Below are positions 21,464 to 30,870 of a DNA stretch of 64,000 bases, piece after piece. Position numbers and translations under genes: made by a program. Numbering within the stretch: the stretch's first letter is position 1; each line of letters begins with the position of its first letter. Below the pieces are notes generated by a model that did no database searches, was not told where the DNA came from, and saw only the letters and a program-made list of their open reading frames with translations. Source of the DNA: Xenophilus aerolatus (GTDB taxonomy: Bacteria > Pseudomonadota > Gammaproteobacteria > Burkholderiales > Burkholderiaceae_C); assembly GCA_029968055.1 (NCBI GenBank), contig JASCNX010000003.1, forward strand, positions 310,001-374,000, given 5' to 3'.

Positions 21464-21586
21464 GCACCCTCGGCGCGCCCTTGCGCCGCTTGCGCGCGAG
21501 CAACGCGGTCGTGCACGCCAGCCGATTGCCACGACCTTCAGCGCCGTGTTGCCGCCTCCGCGGACAATCGGCCGCTGGAGGTGCGG

Positions 21587-21835
21587 ATGGTCAAGTGGAT
21601 GGGTGTGCTGTTGTTGGTGCTTTCGGTGTCGTGCGGTGTCGGCTACCTGTGGCACGAGCGGGAGGTGGTGCGGCTGCGTCGTCGCAGCCGGCAACTGTCG
21701 GCACGCGCCCCTCGGGCCACCGAGCAGGCCCATCGCCTGCACGACGAGCTCAGCGAGCGCATGAACCTGTCGGTGCTGCTCGCATTGATCGGCCTCCTGA
21801 GCCTGGCGGCCGGCCTCACGCTGCTGCTGCGGTGA
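21587..21835 (+). CDS. Small two-segment membrane protein
   Basis: An 82-residue product with an N-terminal hydrophobic segment (MGVLLLVLSVSCGVGYLW), a basic and polar middle (EREVVRLRRRSRQLSAR), and a C-terminal hydrophobic segment (LSVLLALIGLLSLAAGLTLLL). It probably forms a hairpin in the inner membrane. The ATG at 21587 is chosen because GGAGG lies five bases upstream (21577-21581); a GTG at 21581 overlaps that site and is unlikely. Function unknown. It is convergent with tamB, 16 bases away. Confidence 0.6.
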   Translation: MVKWMGVLLLVLSVSCGVGYLWHEREVVRLRRRSRQLSARAPRATEQAHRLHDELSERMNLSVLLALIGLLSLAAGLTLLLR

Positions 21836-21851
21836 GGCCCGGCCTCCCGCC

Positions 21852-24800
21852 TCAGTCGTACTGCACGGTGTAGATCAGGTCCACGCCACTGGTTCGGCCG
21901 GCCTGCCCGCGCAGGGTCAGGCGGCGTGTGAGGTCGTAGAAGATGTACAGCGTGCCCAGGGTGCCGGCCAGGCTGCGTTCGTAGGTCACGTAGAAATCCT
22001 TCGAGAGGCGCTTGCCCAGCGTGACCGCCGACTCCTTGAGGTCGCCGCCGCTGCCGGGCCCCTTGAACCCGATCTCGTCCAGGCCGAAGCGGCTGGCCAG
22101 GCTGCCGCCGCTGCCGCCCTTGCCGAGCCCGCCCAGCAGCGCCAGTGCTGCCTGCTGCATCAGAATCGCTTCACCGCCGCTGGAGGCCGAGGCACGGCCG
22201 AGCACGACCCAGGCCAGGGCCTGCGCGTCGGGCAGGGGTGGGTCGGAGTACAGCCTGACGCGGGGCGACTGGGCGGTGCCGGTGATCTGCACGCCGGCGC
22301 GCTGGCTGATGTTGGGCCGGATGGCGAGGATGTCGAGCGAGGGGTTGTCGAAGGGCCCGTTGAACCGCGCCAATCCACTCTCGACATCGAGCTCCTGGCC
22401 GTAGGCGCGGTACTGCCCCTGCACGGTCTTCACTTCGCCCGTGATGCGCGGCGGCGCGCTCAGCTGGGTGGTGCGCACGTCGAGCTGGCCCTCCAGCCGC
22501 GTGGTGATGCCGCGGCCCTGTACCGCGAAGTCCTTGCCGAGGTCGAAGGCGATCTCGATGTCCGGCGCCTTGGAGAGCAGCGGCTGGTTCACCTTGCCCA
22601 CGGCGGCCTCGTCCTGCGCGGCCCGCTCCTTCGCCTGCTTCTCGGCCGCTGCGCGCTCCTCGCGCTCCTTGGCCGCCGAGTGGACGACCACGTCGCTGCC
22701 CAGGCTCGGCGCCGTCTCGTCCGGCAGGATGATGACGGCGCGGTCGGTGCTCACCTTGCCCCGCACGCGCAACTGCCCCGCGTTCAGCCCGGCCTGCAGG
22801 TCGCCGGACAGGGTGACCTGCCGGTCGGAGCGCACCAGCGCCCGCAGGCGCCGGACCTCGCCGCGCATGTCCATCGACAGGCCCGAACCGCTGCCGGACG
22901 GGTTCGCCGGCCCCCAGCCCACCTCGCCCTTGAAGGACAGGGTGCCGCCATCGGCCGAGGCTTCGCTCGCGCCGGTGCTCAGGTTGCCAGCGCGGCCCGG
23001 GATGCGCACCTTGCTGCCGGGGCCGCCCTTGAGCGTGAAGTCGTCCAGCACCAGCCGGTTGCCGGCCAGGCGCGCGCGCAGTCGGCCGTCCCGCAGGTCG
23101 AGGCCCTCGACCATCGCCCTGAGTGCCAGTTCGTCGGCCGCCAGCGTGCCGTTCCAGCGGGGGTCGTTGCGCGTGCCGGCCAGCGTGGCGTCGGCGCTGA
23201 GCGTGCCGGCCACGCGCCAGCCCGGTGGCGCGAGCATCGACCACACGCCCAGCTGCGGCAGGCGCGCGCGCACGCTGCCGTTCAGGGGCGCGTCGGCCGC
23301 CCATTGCCAGCCGCCGTCGCGTTGCACCAGGCGCGTGCCGGCCTCGGCCTGGATCTGGCCCGCTCGCTCGCTGTCCCACGCCAGCCGCGCACGCACGGCA
23401 TCGCCCTCGGCGTCGAGCCGCAGTTCGGCCTGGCGCAGGCCGGCGGGGGTGGACGGCGCGCTGTCGCTCGAATCGGTGGTGATCTCGCTCTTCGTGCCCG
23501 TGCCGCGGCTCTCGATGCGGCGCACCAGCGCGGCTTCGCCGGCCTGCACGCGCAGGTCGCCACTCGCGCGGGCGATGCGGGCCTGGGCGCGCAGCCGGTC
23601 GCCGGCTTCGATGTCCCAGTCGCCGTCGAAGACCAGATCGCCGCTGATGCCCAGCTCGCTCAGGCTGGTGTCGCCGCCGAAGGCACGGCTCCAGGCCATG
23701 GGCAGGCCCTGCATGCGGCCCTTGGACTGCAGCCTCAGCGCGGTGCCGCTGGCGCTCGTGGTCTGGCGTAGGCGCACCGGCTCCCAGTCGAGGCGCACGG
23801 TGCCCGGCACCGGGCCGCGCAGCGTGGCGCCGCCGGCGGTGCTCTCGATGTCGAGCTGGCCGTTGGCTGTGCGCACGGTGCTGCTGAATTCGCGGGCCAG
23901 TTCCAGCGTCCACGGCGCATCGCTGCGCGTGGTGTCCTGCAACTGGGTGCGCAGCGACGCCAGCGCGAGGCGCCATTGGTTGGCGCGCTCTAGGCCGCCG
24001 CTGGCGCGGGTGTCGAGCGTGAGCTTGCGCGTGCCCTGCTGCGCCTCGCCGCGCAGGGTCAGCGCCGCGCGTGCCAGGCTGCCATCCAGCGTCGCCTGCA
24101 GGCCGCGCAGCTGGATCTCCGCCGGGGCCGGTTGGCCGGCCTGGCCGGCGGGCAGGCGCAGGTCCAGGCGTGGCGCCTCCAGCCGGGCCTTCAGGCTGGG
24201 CTCCGCGGCGCGGTTCGCCGTGGGCGTGTTCACGGTCTGCAGCCGCTGCTGGATGGCGCGCCAGCCGCCCTGCCAGCTGGCATCCAGCTTGGCACTGCCG
24301 CGGGCCGCGGCGCCCGCAAAGACCTTCTCCAGGCCCGGCAGCCGTTCGACCCAGGCCTGCAGGGTCGCGGCATCGTCGATGCGCGCCTGCACCTCGCCGG
24401 CGCCCTGTGTCGGCGCGATCCGGCCCTTCACCTGGGCGCTGCCGCCGGGCAGCGTGGCGCGCAGGTCGCCGCTGCCGGCCTGCTCCGCCACGCGCACCTG
24501 CAGCTGGCCCTGCACGCTGGCACGCTCGGCGTCGATGCGCAGGGTGCGCAGGTCTAGCACCTGCCGGGCCCATTGGCCCTGGGCCGCTGCGCGCTCCAGC
24601 TTGAGGCCATCCAAGGCCCGTGCCGACGCGCCGCCTTCGGCCTGGAGCGCCAGGTCGAAGGCAATGGCGTCGTCCTTCTGCGTCGCCTTGGCGCGGCCGC
24701 TGATGGGCGCACCGGCCAACTCCGTGTGCAGCAGGCCGGGGCGCACGCCGCGCACCGTGGCGTCGATCTGCCAGGGGCGCGGAGCCGGTGCCCATTCGCC

Positions 24801-26024
24801 CTCGGCCTCGATGCGGCCGCGGCCGGCCCGCACGACGGCCTCGGCCACGCGCAACACCGTGCCGTCGTAGCCCAGTTGCGCCTGCGTGGCCTCGACCGGC
24901 AGCCGGCCTTCGTCCCACGGGCCCGGTTCGGCGTTGGTGATGTCGGCGCGCGCCTTCCAGGCGCCGGCGCCGGTCGCTGTGTCGGGATCGACCGCCACCT
25001 CGCCGCTCAAGCGCGTGCGCGGCGCATCGGGCAGGAGCCAGGCGACATCGAGGTTGCGCATCTTGAGCAGTGCGTCGACGACGGGTTGCGTCGCCCAGGG
25101 CGCGATGTGCGCATTGAGCTGTGCGTCCACGGGATGGTCCGCATCCGGCTGCTCCTGCGGGCGCAGGGCCGCGTCGACGGCGATGCGCGCATCGGGCCCG
25201 GCCAGCGTGCCGCTGGCGGTGGCGCGGGCGTCCAGCGCAATGCGCCGCTCGTCGTTCAGCGGCGCCTGCACGCGGCCCTCGAGCGCGAGTTGCAACGCCA
25301 TGGGCGCGGCGCCCTGGAGCTGCACCGTGCCGCTGTAGTGGCCGTCGGCCATGTCCACGCCATCGAGCTTTAGCCGGTGCTGCTGCGCCTCGTACACGTA
25401 GCGGCCGGCCAGCGCCTGCGCGCGCACCTCGGGCGGGCCCTTCCACAGCACCTCGTCGGCGCTGAAGGGCAGGTCGATCTCCACCGGGAGCACGATCGGC
25501 GAGAGCGGCTCCAGCGGCTTCTTCTCTTCGTCTTTGGGGCCGCGCGGCTCGATGACGATGCGCGCCGCATGCACCTCGCCCAGCTGCACGCGCTTGCGCA
25601 GCAGGGGGCGCAGTGCCCAGCCGATCCGGGCGCCCTGCACCTCGACGGCCATCGTCGGGCTTTCCCAGCGCAGGTAGCCGATGGCGCCGCCGCGGCGCAG
25701 CGAGCCGCTCACTTCGCGCGATTCGAGCGTCTGGCCCGCCGGCAGGTAGCGCGCGGCGCGGGCGAGCGAGGTGGCCAGCGAGCTGTCGGTGCCGGCCCAC
25801 CACCAGCCGGTGCCGACGAGGGCGAGCACCAGCACCAGCAGCGCCGCGAGGCTCCAGCCGAGCGCCCGGAGGGTGCGTCGCGTGCGCGAGCGGCGTCGGG
25901 GCGCGGCCTCGGAAGACGCAGCCGGCAACGTGGCCGCGGACGCGGCAGCATCCTGGCCCGGGATGTCGCTCGGATCAGGCGCCAAACCGGCCTCCAGCAC
26001 CCGTCCAGGGCGCGCGAGCTGCAT
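21852..26024 (-). CDS. tamB: Translocation and assembly module subunit TamB
   Basis: A 1390-residue protein anchored in the inner membrane and spanning the periplasm to reach the outer-membrane partner TamA; together they help insert outer-membrane proteins and are implicated in phospholipid transport. A basic N-terminus (RRRSRTRRTLRALGWS) precedes one membrane segment (LAALLVLVLALVGTGWWW, about 55-74). A long beta-rich region follows, and the C-terminal 300 residues form the conserved TamB (DUF490) domain, with ARFNGPFDNPSLDILAIRP, GVQITGTAQSPRVRLYSDP and the final GRTSGVDLIYTVQYD. Length is typical. It lies 33 bases after tamA. The ATG at 26024 is the first with a plausible N-terminus. Confidence 0.93.
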   Translation of the reverse strand: MQLARPGRVLEAGLAPDPSDIPGQDAAASAATLPAASSEAAPRRRSRTRRTLRALGWSLAALLVLVLALVGTGWWWAGTDSSLATSLARAARYLPAGQTLESREVSGSLRRGGAIGYLRWESPTMAVEVQGARIGWALRPLLRKRVQLGEVHAARIVIEPRGPKDEEKKPLEPLSPIVLPVEIDLPFSADEVLWKGPPEVRAQALAGRYVYEAQQHRLKLDGVDMADGHYSGTVQLQGAAPMALQLALEGRVQAPLNDERRIALDARATASGTLAGPDARIAVDAALRPQEQPDADHPVDAQLNAHIAPWATQPVVDALLKMRNLDVAWLLPDAPRTRLSGEVAVDPDTATGAGAWKARADITNAEPGPWDEGRLPVEATQAQLGYDGTVLRVAEAVVRAGRGRIEAEGEWAPAPRPWQIDATVRGVRPGLLHTELAGAPISGRAKATQKDDAIAFDLALQAEGGASARALDGLKLERAAAQGQWARQVLDLRTLRIDAERASVQGQLQVRVAEQAGSGDLRATLPGGSAQVKGRIAPTQGAGEVQARIDDAATLQAWVERLPGLEKVFAGAAARGSAKLDASWQGGWRAIQQRLQTVNTPTANRAAEPSLKARLEAPRLDLRLPAGQAGQPAPAEIQLRGLQATLDGSLARAALTLRGEAQQGTRKLTLDTRASGGLERANQWRLALASLRTQLQDTTRSDAPWTLELAREFSSTVRTANGQLDIESTAGGATLRGPVPGTVRLDWEPVRLRQTTSASGTALRLQSKGRMQGLPMAWSRAFGGDTSLSELGISGDLVFDGDWDIEAGDRLRAQARIARASGDLRVQAGEAALVRRIESRGTGTKSEITTDSSDSAPSTPAGLRQAELRLDAEGDAVRARLAWDSERAGQIQAEAGTRLVQRDGGWQWAADAPLNGSVRARLPQLGVWSMLAPPGWRVAGTLSADATLAGTRNDPRWNGTLAADELALRAMVEGLDLRDGRLRARLAGNRLVLDDFTLKGGPGSKVRIPGRAGNLSTGASEASADGGTLSFKGEVGWGPANPSGSGSGLSMDMRGEVRRLRALVRSDRQVTLSGDLQAGLNAGQLRVRGKVSTDRAVIILPDETAPSLGSDVVVHSAAKEREERAAAEKQAKERAAQDEAAVGKVNQPLLSKAPDIEIAFDLGKDFAVQGRGITTRLEGQLDVRTTQLSAPPRITGEVKTVQGQYRAYGQELDVESGLARFNGPFDNPSLDILAIRPNISQRAGVQITGTAQSPRVRLYSDPPLPDAQALAWVVLGRASASSGGEAILMQQAALALLGGLGKGGSGGSLASRFGLDEIGFKGPGSGGDLKESAVTLGKRLSKDFYVTYERSLAGTLGTLYIFYDLTRRLTLRGQAGRTSGVDLIYTVQYD

Positions 26025-26057
26025 CGAAACATGGAGCGAGAGCCCGCACTGCCATCC

Positions 26058-27968
26058 TCAGAACGTGACACCCAGCCGCAGGTGCAGCCGGAATTTCTTG
26101 ACGTCGACGCCATAGGCCACGTCGGCCTGCAGCGGTCCCACGGGGCTGCGCCAGCGCACCCCGGCGCCCACGCCCACCTTCGGCTTGCTCAGGTCGCTGG
26201 CCTTGTCGGCGACATTGCCGGCATCGACGAAGACCGCGCTCTCGAAGGGCGTGAGCTGTCCGTTCCAGACGATGGGCTTCTGCCATTCCGCGCTGGCCAC
26301 GGCGAGGTAGCGGCCGGCGACGGTGGCCCCGCTGGCATCCACGGTGCCGATCTGCTGGTAGGCGTAGCCGCGCACCGTGGTGTCGCCGCCGGTGAGGAAG
26401 CGCAGCGTCGAGGGGATCCGGGCCGCCTCCTTGGCCGTGATGGCCCCGAGTTCGGCACGCAGCGCGATGCGCGACTGGCGCGCCGCCGCCGCCGTGTCGC
26501 CGTCGGGCACGCTGCCCAACGGGATCACGCCCATCCAGCGTCCGTAGGCACGGGTGAAGGGCAGGCGCTGGCCGCTCAGGGTGTAGCCGGCGCCGAGTTC
26601 CAGCGCCAGGCCCCAGCCGCGGCGCGGGTTGGCGTTGTCGTCGAAGTAGCGGCCGGTCCAGTTCCAGTTGGCGCTGACGGCGGAGGCGGCCGGCTCGACG
26701 GTCGCGGGCAGGTCGCTGCCGCTGGGCACCGCGTAGTCGTACTGCAGGAACAGTGCGCGGTCGATGTGCCCCTCCGACTGGCTGCGCCCGTAGCGCAGGC
26801 GGCCGCTGTCCACGTCGTAGGTGCCCGACTGCTCGCGCTTGAGCTGCGCCAGCGAGCCCCATTTCCAGCCATCCTCGCCCGGGATGCCGGTCCAAGTGGT
26901 GTTGAGCAGCTTGGTGTCGCGCTCGATCGACAGCCTGGACACCGCGCGCCAGCCCAGCAGCGGCATCTGGTTGTAGATGTGGTCGACCGACACGCGCGGC
27001 CCGCTGTCGGTGGTGAAGCCCACGCCCAGCACCACCTTCTGCATCTGGGCCTCGCGCACCTGCGCGATCACCGGAGCGAAGTCCGGATTGCCGGCGGTGG
27101 TGTCGAGCGTGAGGAAGACCGAGTCGTAATAGCCGCTGCTGGCCAGGCGTTGCTGCGCATCGAGCAGCGCCTGCTGGTCGTAGGGCTTGCCGGTAGGCAG
27201 GCGCGCGATGCGGCTGGGGCCGACGACGCCGTAGCGCTCGGCGCCGCGCACGTCCAGCGGCCCGAAGCGGTAGGCCGGACCGGACTGGTAGGTGACCGCC
27301 AGACGGGCCGTGGCGGTGTCGGCATCGACGTCGGCCCGGCTGGTCTGCACGTTGCCGGTGGGAAAGCGCTTGGCCGTCAGGGCACGCAGGCCGAGGGTCT
27401 TGGCGTTGTCCCAGTCCTGCTGCGTGAAGTTGCGCCCCGGGCCGAGCGACCAGCCGCTGCGGATCGCCTCGCGCTGCGCGTCGGCCGCGGCGTCGTTCAC
27501 GATGGGGCCGGCGAAGTCGACCTGCGTCTGCACCACGCGCGTGCGCGGGCCGGGGTCGACGCGCACCAGCACGTCGTGGGGCGTCTTCGCGTCGGGCGTG
27601 TCGCACAGCTGCAGGACGAGCAGCGGCGTGAAGTAACCCAGCGTGCCCAGCAGTTCGCGCGCATTGGCCTCGGCGGCGACCATGAGGCGCGACAACTCCG
27701 CCACCCCGAGGTCGTCGAGCTGCCGGTAGCGCTGCAATTCCAGGTGCTTCTCGAGCAGTTCGCGGACTTCGTCGGGGCCTTCGACCGTGACGCTGAAGCC
27801 GGTGCGTGCCTGGCCGTCGGTGGAACTGCCCCCCGCCGTGCTCAGGGCCGAGGGCGCGTCGTCCTGCGCCTGGCCCCGTTGCCAGGGCAGCAGACTGCAG
27901 CCCCCCAACAGGACGGCGAGCAGCAGCACGCCCAGCCGCGTGCATTGGGTGGCCGGCGGCCCGGCCAT
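26058..27968 (-). CDS. tamA: Outer-membrane autotransporter/Omp85-family assembly protein TamA
   Basis: An Omp85-type beta-barrel of 636 residues that works with TamB. Three POTRA domains occupy about 50-300 (FSVTVEGPDEVRELLEKHL, then VLVRVDPGPRTRVVQTQVDF, then YRFGPLDVRGAERYGVVG). The barrel has LGVGFTTDSGPRVSVDHIYN, RRGWGLALELGAGY and LRFLTGGDTTVRGYAYQQIG, the RGY-type lid-lock motif of the family, and ends with Phe. The N-terminus reads GVLLLAVLLGGCSLLPW, a lipoprotein signal with an LGGC lipobox rather than an ordinary signal peptide, which is odd for a barrel. The ATG at 27968 gives a normal-length signal; ATGs at 27992 and 28022 would give longer ones. Confidence 0.92.
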   Translation of the reverse strand: MAGPPATQCTRLGVLLLAVLLGGCSLLPWQRGQAQDDAPSALSTAGGSSTDGQARTGFSVTVEGPDEVRELLEKHLELQRYRQLDDLGVAELSRLMVAAEANARELLGTLGYFTPLLVLQLCDTPDAKTPHDVLVRVDPGPRTRVVQTQVDFAGPIVNDAAADAQREAIRSGWSLGPGRNFTQQDWDNAKTLGLRALTAKRFPTGNVQTSRADVDADTATARLAVTYQSGPAYRFGPLDVRGAERYGVVGPSRIARLPTGKPYDQQALLDAQQRLASSGYYDSVFLTLDTTAGNPDFAPVIAQVREAQMQKVVLGVGFTTDSGPRVSVDHIYNQMPLLGWRAVSRLSIERDTKLLNTTWTGIPGEDGWKWGSLAQLKREQSGTYDVDSGRLRYGRSQSEGHIDRALFLQYDYAVPSGSDLPATVEPAASAVSANWNWTGRYFDDNANPRRGWGLALELGAGYTLSGQRLPFTRAYGRWMGVIPLGSVPDGDTAAAARQSRIALRAELGAITAKEAARIPSTLRFLTGGDTTVRGYAYQQIGTVDASGATVAGRYLAVASAEWQKPIVWNGQLTPFESAVFVDAGNVADKASDLSKPKVGVGAGVRWRSPVGPLQADVAYGVDVKKFRLHLRLGVTF

Positions 27969-28050
27969 CAAAGAGAGCGCCTCCCTCAGCATCCGGGCGA
28001 TTCTCGCCGCCGCGCCGGGCACCCGGCGTCGGACGGAGGCCCAGATGGGG

Positions 28051-28944
28051 TTATCGCGAGCGGCCGCGCACTGCCCGGCGGGCGAGCGACCAGAGCAGGG
28101 GCGGGCTCACGCCGCGCATCGCGTCGACCATGCGGGTCTTCCAGGTCGAGTGGTAGAAGCCGGAGGCGTCCTCGGGCTCATCCGATGGCCGGGGGCCGTC
28201 GCCCGTGTAGTAGTAGGCGGCCACCGATCGCCGCTTGACGCCCGGGGGCGGCGTCATCGGCGTCGGATGGCCGTGGAAGCTGTGCAGGCCGTGCAGGAAC
28301 AGGATCGTGCGGCCGAACTCCGGCGCCACCATCTTCTCGCAACGGTCCTGCTGGTCGTTCCACAGTTCCAGGTGGCCGCCCCAGCTGTCCTGCCAGCCTT
28401 CGTTGAGGTAGGTGATCATCACCATCCGGTTACGCATACCGGTGTCGCAGTGGAATGTGAAGTCCCGGTGCACGGCAAAGTGGGCGCCTGCTCCGCTCTC
28501 GTGCAGGCCGCCGCCCCACTGGTGCGGGTCGAGCACCAGGTGATCGATGCCGGTGATGCGCGACAGCGCCTCGGTGAACCAGCTGGAGTGCAGCACGGAA
28601 AAGTACAGCTGCGTGGCGGGCCCCAGCGGCGAGTGCGTGTCGCTGCGGTGGTAGGTCTCATAGCCCGACTTGAAGTGGCGCCAGCGGACCACGGGATGAT
28701 CGAATTCCTCGCGCACCAGGGCCAGCAGGCGCGGCTCGAACAGGTCGTCGAACACCAAGTGCGGGAACGGGCTGGCTTGCGTCAGGCGCTCGTGCATGGC
28801 CTGCTGCCAAGCCGGATCGAGGAAATCCGGAGTCACCAGGCGGTTGAGCGGCAGTTCCTGGCCCCGGATGCGGACGACGTCCTCGTCGGCCTGCAGCGGG
28901 GACATCGCCGTGCTTTCGGGGGCCAATGCGGCAAGGGCGGTCAC
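28051..28944 (-). CDS. 2-oxoglutarate/Fe(II)-dependent oxygenase (prolyl 4-hydroxylase-like)
   Basis: A 297-residue non-heme iron oxygenase. The facial triad is visible as H159-R-D161 (AVHRDFTFH) and H224 (LHSFHGHP), with a candidate 2-oxoglutarate-binding Arg at 238-239 (KRRSVAAYYY). The segment RMVMITYLNEGW and GGHLELWN match the 2OG-Fe(II) oxygenase superfamily near prolyl hydroxylases. Its substrate is unknown; bacterial relatives often act on small molecules or in glycan and natural-product pathways. It follows the VWA gene on the same strand after 91 bases that contain a tandem AACCTGAC repeat, so it may have its own promoter. Confidence 0.85.
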   Translation of the reverse strand: MTALAALAPESTAMSPLQADEDVVRIRGQELPLNRLVTPDFLDPAWQQAMHERLTQASPFPHLVFDDLFEPRLLALVREEFDHPVVRWRHFKSGYETYHRSDTHSPLGPATQLYFSVLHSSWFTEALSRITGIDHLVLDPHQWGGGLHESGAGAHFAVHRDFTFHCDTGMRNRMVMITYLNEGWQDSWGGHLELWNDQQDRCEKMVAPEFGRTILFLHGLHSFHGHPTPMTPPPGVKRRSVAAYYYTGDGPRPSDEPEDASGFYHSTWKTRMVDAMRGVSPPLLWSLARRAVRGRSR

Positions 28945-28998
28945 GGCAACAGCTCGGAAACAATGAGGACTTCAGTGTTACATGAATGTCACCAAAAG

Positions 28999-29016
28999 AA
29001 CCTGACCAAACCTGAC
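28999..29016. promoter_or_regulatory. Tandem AACCTGAC repeat upstream of the oxygenase gene
   Basis: Two perfect copies of AACCTGAC, at 28999-29006 and 29009-29016, have a ten-base period, one DNA turn. They lie in the gap between the VWA gene and the 2-oxoglutarate oxygenase gene, a plausible site for a regulator bound on one face of the helix. Confidence 0.4.
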
Positions 29017-29035
29017 TATTTGAAAATTTCCCGTG

Positions 29036-30223
29036 TCATTTGGACAACAGGCGCATCGCATCTTCCAGCCCCTTGAGGGTGAGCGGGAACATGCGGTGCG
29101 ACATCAGCTGCTGCATCACGGCAATGCTCTGGCGGTACTGCCACACGCCCTGGGGCTCGGGATTGACCCAAGCGAACTTGGGAAAGGCGTGCGTGAGCCG
29201 CTGCAGCCATTCGGCGCCGGGCTCCTCGTTGTTGTATTCGACGCTGCCGCCGGGCTGCAGGATCTCGTAGGGGCTCATGGTCGCGTCGCCGACGAAGATG
29301 AGCTTGTAGTCCTTGTTGTACTTGCGGATGATGTCCCAGGTGGCGAACTTCTCGGAAAAGCGGCGCCGGTTGTTCTTCCACATGAAGTCGTAGACGCAGT
29401 TGTGGAAGTAGTAGAACTCCAGGTGCTTGAACTCGGTCTTCACGGCCGAGAAGAGTTCTTCCACGCGGTGCACGTGCTCGTCCATCGTGCCGCCGACGTC
29501 CATGAGCAGCAGCACCTTGACGTTGTTGTGCCGCTCCGGCCGCATCTTGATGTCGAGGTAACCCGCGTTGGCGGCCGTGCGCTCGATGGTCGCGTCCAGG
29601 TCCAGTTCGTCCTCGTGGCCTTCGCGCGCGAACTTGCGCAGGCGCCGCAGCGCCATCTTGATGTTGCGCGTGCCCAGTTCCTGGCTGTCGTCGTAGTCCT
29701 TGTAGGCGCGCTGCTCCCACACCTTGACGGCGCTCTTGTTCTTGCCCGCGCCGCCGATGCGGATCCCCTGCGGGTTGTAGCCGCCGTGGCCGAAGGGGGA
29801 GGTGCCGCCGGTGCCGATCCACTTGTTGCCGCCTTCGTGGCGCTCCTTCTGCTCCTCGAAGCGCTTCTTGAGCGTCTCCATGAGCTCGTCCCAGCCCATC
29901 TTCTCGATCTTCGCCTTCTCCTCGGGCGTGAACTCGCGCTCCAGCGTCTTGCGCAGCCAGTCGAGCGGCACTTCCTTGGTGAAGTCGGTGAGCATGTCCA
30001 CGCCCTTGAAGTAGGCGGAGAAGGCGCGGTCGAACTTGTCGTAATGCTTCTCGTCCTTCACCAGCGCGGTGCGGCTCAGGTAGTAGAAGTCGTCCAGCCC
30101 GAAGGCGTCCTCGGAGTTGGGCCCCACCACATCGGCCTGCAGGGCCTCCAGCAGCATCAGGTATTCCTTGACCGAGACCGGCAGCTTGGCCGAGCGCAGG
30201 GTGTAGAAGAAGTCGATCAGCAT
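29036..30223 (-). CDS. VWA-domain protein of the CoxE/MoxR-associated type
   Basis: A 395-residue cytoplasmic protein that usually works with a MoxR AAA+ ATPase as a chaperone-like pair. The N-terminal part (LRSAKLPVSVKEYLMLLEAL) and the linker with GGTSPFGHGGYNPQGIRIGG are characteristic of the CoxE-like family. The VWA domain starts near 235 (VKVLLLMDVGGTMDEH). Its metal-site motif is D-x-G-G-T (D242, G244, T246) rather than D-x-S-x-S, so metal binding may be altered. The moxR partner is three genes upstream in the same operon. Confidence 0.9.
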   Translation of the reverse strand: MLIDFFYTLRSAKLPVSVKEYLMLLEALQADVVGPNSEDAFGLDDFYYLSRTALVKDEKHYDKFDRAFSAYFKGVDMLTDFTKEVPLDWLRKTLEREFTPEEKAKIEKMGWDELMETLKKRFEEQKERHEGGNKWIGTGGTSPFGHGGYNPQGIRIGGAGKNKSAVKVWEQRAYKDYDDSQELGTRNIKMALRRLRKFAREGHEDELDLDATIERTAANAGYLDIKMRPERHNNVKVLLLMDVGGTMDEHVHRVEELFSAVKTEFKHLEFYYFHNCVYDFMWKNNRRRFSEKFATWDIIRKYNKDYKLIFVGDATMSPYEILQPGGSVEYNNEEPGAEWLQRLTHAFPKFAWVNPEPQGVWQYRQSIAVMQQLMSHRMFPLTLKGLEDAMRLLSK

Positions 30224-30251
30224 GGGAAGAAGCCTCCTTGCCGCGCGGAAC

Positions 30252-30848
30252 TCATCCGCGTGGCTTGTCGAGCAGGTAGAGCAGTTGCGCCTTCACCTCG
30301 GGCCACTCGCCCGAGCGCAGGCTGTACATCACGGTGTCGCGGATGGTGCCGTCGCGCCGCAGCGCGTGGCCGCGGATCACGCCGTCCTTCTTCGCGCCCA
30401 GCCGCTCGATGGCGGCCTGCGAGGCGAAGTTGAAGTTGTCGGTCCGCCAGCCCACCACATGGCAGCCGAGGGTGTCGAAGGCATGCTGCAGCATCAGCAG
30501 CTTGCAGCTGGTGTTGACGTGGGTGCGCTGGCAGCGCTTGGCATACCAGGTGTAGCCGATCTCCACCCGCTTCACCGCCGGCAGGATGTCGTGGTAGCTG
30601 GTGCTGCCCAGCACCTCGCCGGTGGCTTCGTCGGTCACCGCGAAGGCGAAGCGGTGGCCTTCCTCGCGCATCTTGAGCGCCGACTCGATGTAGGCGCGCG
30701 TCTGGGCCGGCTCGGGCACGGAAGTGACGCGCAGCTTCCACAACTCGCCGTCCGCCGCGGCCGCGGCCAGACCCGACTCGTGGTCGAGCGACAGCGGCAC
30801 GAGACGCACGCCGCGCTGGGAGAGGGTGACGGGTTCGACGAAAGCCAT
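30252..30848 (-). CDS. GNAT-family N-acetyltransferase
   Basis: A 198-residue RimJ/RimL-type acetyltransferase. Family features include LVPLSLDHESGLAAAAADGELW near the N-terminus, FAVTDEATGEVLGSTSYHDI, the VEIGYTWYAKRCQRTHVNT segment that forms the acetyl-CoA region, and FNFASQAAIERLGAKKDGVI near the C-terminus. Relatives acetylate protein N-termini or small molecules; the target here is unknown. It lies inside the MoxR-VWA operon, 28 bases upstream of the VWA gene and 22 bases after a small membrane-protein gene. The ATG at 30848 fits the start of the domain. Confidence 0.9.
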   Translation of the reverse strand: MAFVEPVTLSQRGVRLVPLSLDHESGLAAAAADGELWKLRVTSVPEPAQTRAYIESALKMREEGHRFAFAVTDEATGEVLGSTSYHDILPAVKRVEIGYTWYAKRCQRTHVNTSCKLLMLQHAFDTLGCHVVGWRTDNFNFASQAAIERLGAKKDGVIRGHALRRDGTIRDTVMYSLRSGEWPEVKAQLLYLLDKPRG

Positions 30849-30870
30849 GGCGACAAGCGATGGTGAAAGC

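Noticed and set aside
22171-25803. Frames of 1210 codons (minus) and 809 codons (plus) inside tamB
   Set aside because: Both are alternative frames of tamB with Arg/Ala-rich low-complexity translation and no family match; tamB itself has clear domains.
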